From positions 1-64,000 of the forward strand of contig NZ_QEQQ01000001.1 in assembly GCF_003097235.1 (NCBI RefSeq): 64,000 nt of DNA, in the 5' to 3' direction. Position numbers and translations under genes: made by a program. Under the pieces are notes generated by a model, which saw only the letters and a list, made by a program, of their open reading frames with translations, searched no databases and was not told the origin of the DNA. Position 1 is the first letter of the stretch. Every line of letters starts with the position of its first letter. Positions 63,720 through 64,000 of the stretch are shown here, piece by piece. Origin of the DNA: Pseudomonas sp. CC120222-01a (GTDB lineage: Bacteria > Pseudomonadota > Gammaproteobacteria > Pseudomonadales > Pseudomonadaceae).

Positions 63720-64000
63720 ACGCCATCCCCAGCATCAAGCTGATCGACGGCAAGGCCACTGCGGCGCGGGTGCTGGCCGAGGTTCGCGAGCAGGTGCAGA
63801 CTTTGCGCCAGGGCGGCGTGCAGCCGGGCCTGGCGGTGGTACTGGTCGGGGCCGACGCGGCCAGCCAGGTGTACGTACGCAACAAGGTGCTGCGTGCCGA
63901 GGAAGTGGGCATCCGCTCGCTGGAGCATCGCCTGCCGGCCGACACCACCCAGGCGCAACTGCTGACCCTGATCGACCGGCTCAACCGTGACAGCGAGGTC
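63716..64000 (+). CDS. folD: Methylenetetrahydrofolate dehydrogenase/cyclohydrolase, N-terminal part (cut by window)
   Basis: The first 95 residues are visible ([18 protein letters not shown], then [21 protein letters not shown], the FolD substrate site). Its ATG overlaps the purU stop by 4 bp. FolD interconverts methylene- and formyl-THF, so with PurU it processes one-carbon units. The rest is outside the window. Confidence 0.92.
   Translation, partial: MNAIPSIKLIDGKATAARVLAEVREQVQTLRQGGVQPGLAVVLVGADAASQVYVRNKVLRAEEVGIRSLEHRLPADTTQAQLLTLIDRLNRDSEV

Overview
The window is high-GC (roughly 62-64% by eye), densely coded chromosomal DNA from a fluorescent Pseudomonas of the P. putida group. The evidence is the many P. 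putida-type REP sequences (variants of a GCGGG/CCCGC stem with a CTCCCACAGG tail), the pyoverdine genes (pvdA, fpvGHJKCDEF, pvdG and an MbtH gene), an MvaT-like regulator, an OprD porin, and a quiC1/MHS transporter/DOPA decarboxylase/LysR block that I recall from P. putida KT2440. I found no rRNA, tRNA or CRISPR array.

Layout. 1-430: the 3' end of an IS110-family transposase, then a strongly structured non-coding tail running into a REP. 435-9775: a GGDEF/EAL enzyme, a GNAT acetyltransferase, a RidA protein, two small unknowns, a LysR - VOC - sodium/dicarboxylate-type symporter module, a periplasmic protein, and GlxA-type and TetR regulators. 9782-11543: a RibD-like reductase, a chalcone-isomerase-like protein and a DUF3833 lipoprotein in one operon. 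11759-18076: aromatic catabolism (3-dehydroshikimate dehydratase QuiC1, a divergent MHS transporter, DOPA decarboxylase, LysR). 18227-26168: a YebC-like protein, an organophosphate-type transporter with a divergent LysR, Tam, a GABA-type permease and a divergent MocR regulator. 26208-26760: a large inverted-repeat element and a coiled-coil-like fragment.

26785-36701: a histone-deacetylase-like amidohydrolase translationally coupled to a carbamoylase-type hydrolase and an MHS transporter with a divergent LysR; a low-GC RelE/Phd toxin-antitoxin pair; a WYL-type regulator that appears to lack its WYL domain; and a thiolase/3-hydroxyacyl-CoA dehydrogenase pair between AraC and TetR regulators. 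36750-43837: a five-gene signalling cassette (giant hybrid kinase, CheR, stand-alone CheB, REC-kinase, single REC) with another REC gene divergent, and no chemoreceptor. 43958-50752: an OprD porin with CobF, an MvaT-like regulator, glyoxalase I, a shikimate-dehydrogenase-like enzyme and the D,D-endopeptidase PbpG.

50819-61808 is mainly iron acquisition. pvdA has a perfect TAAAT-N16-CGT iron-starvation sigma promoter. It is followed by the eight-gene fpvGHJKCDEF operon, which in P. aeruginosa reduces ferripyoverdine in the periplasm and handles the released iron. Farther on, a minus-strand mbtH-pvdG pair has a one-mismatch version of the same promoter. The window ends with purU and the start of folD (one-carbon metabolism).

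Points most worth a second look: a family of long, nearly perfect inverted-repeat elements (three copies at 11648, 26208 and 61931) whose two arms co-vary between copies; the structured tail of the IS110 element next to a REP; the receptor-less CheR/CheB kinase cassette; and the WYL-less regulator.
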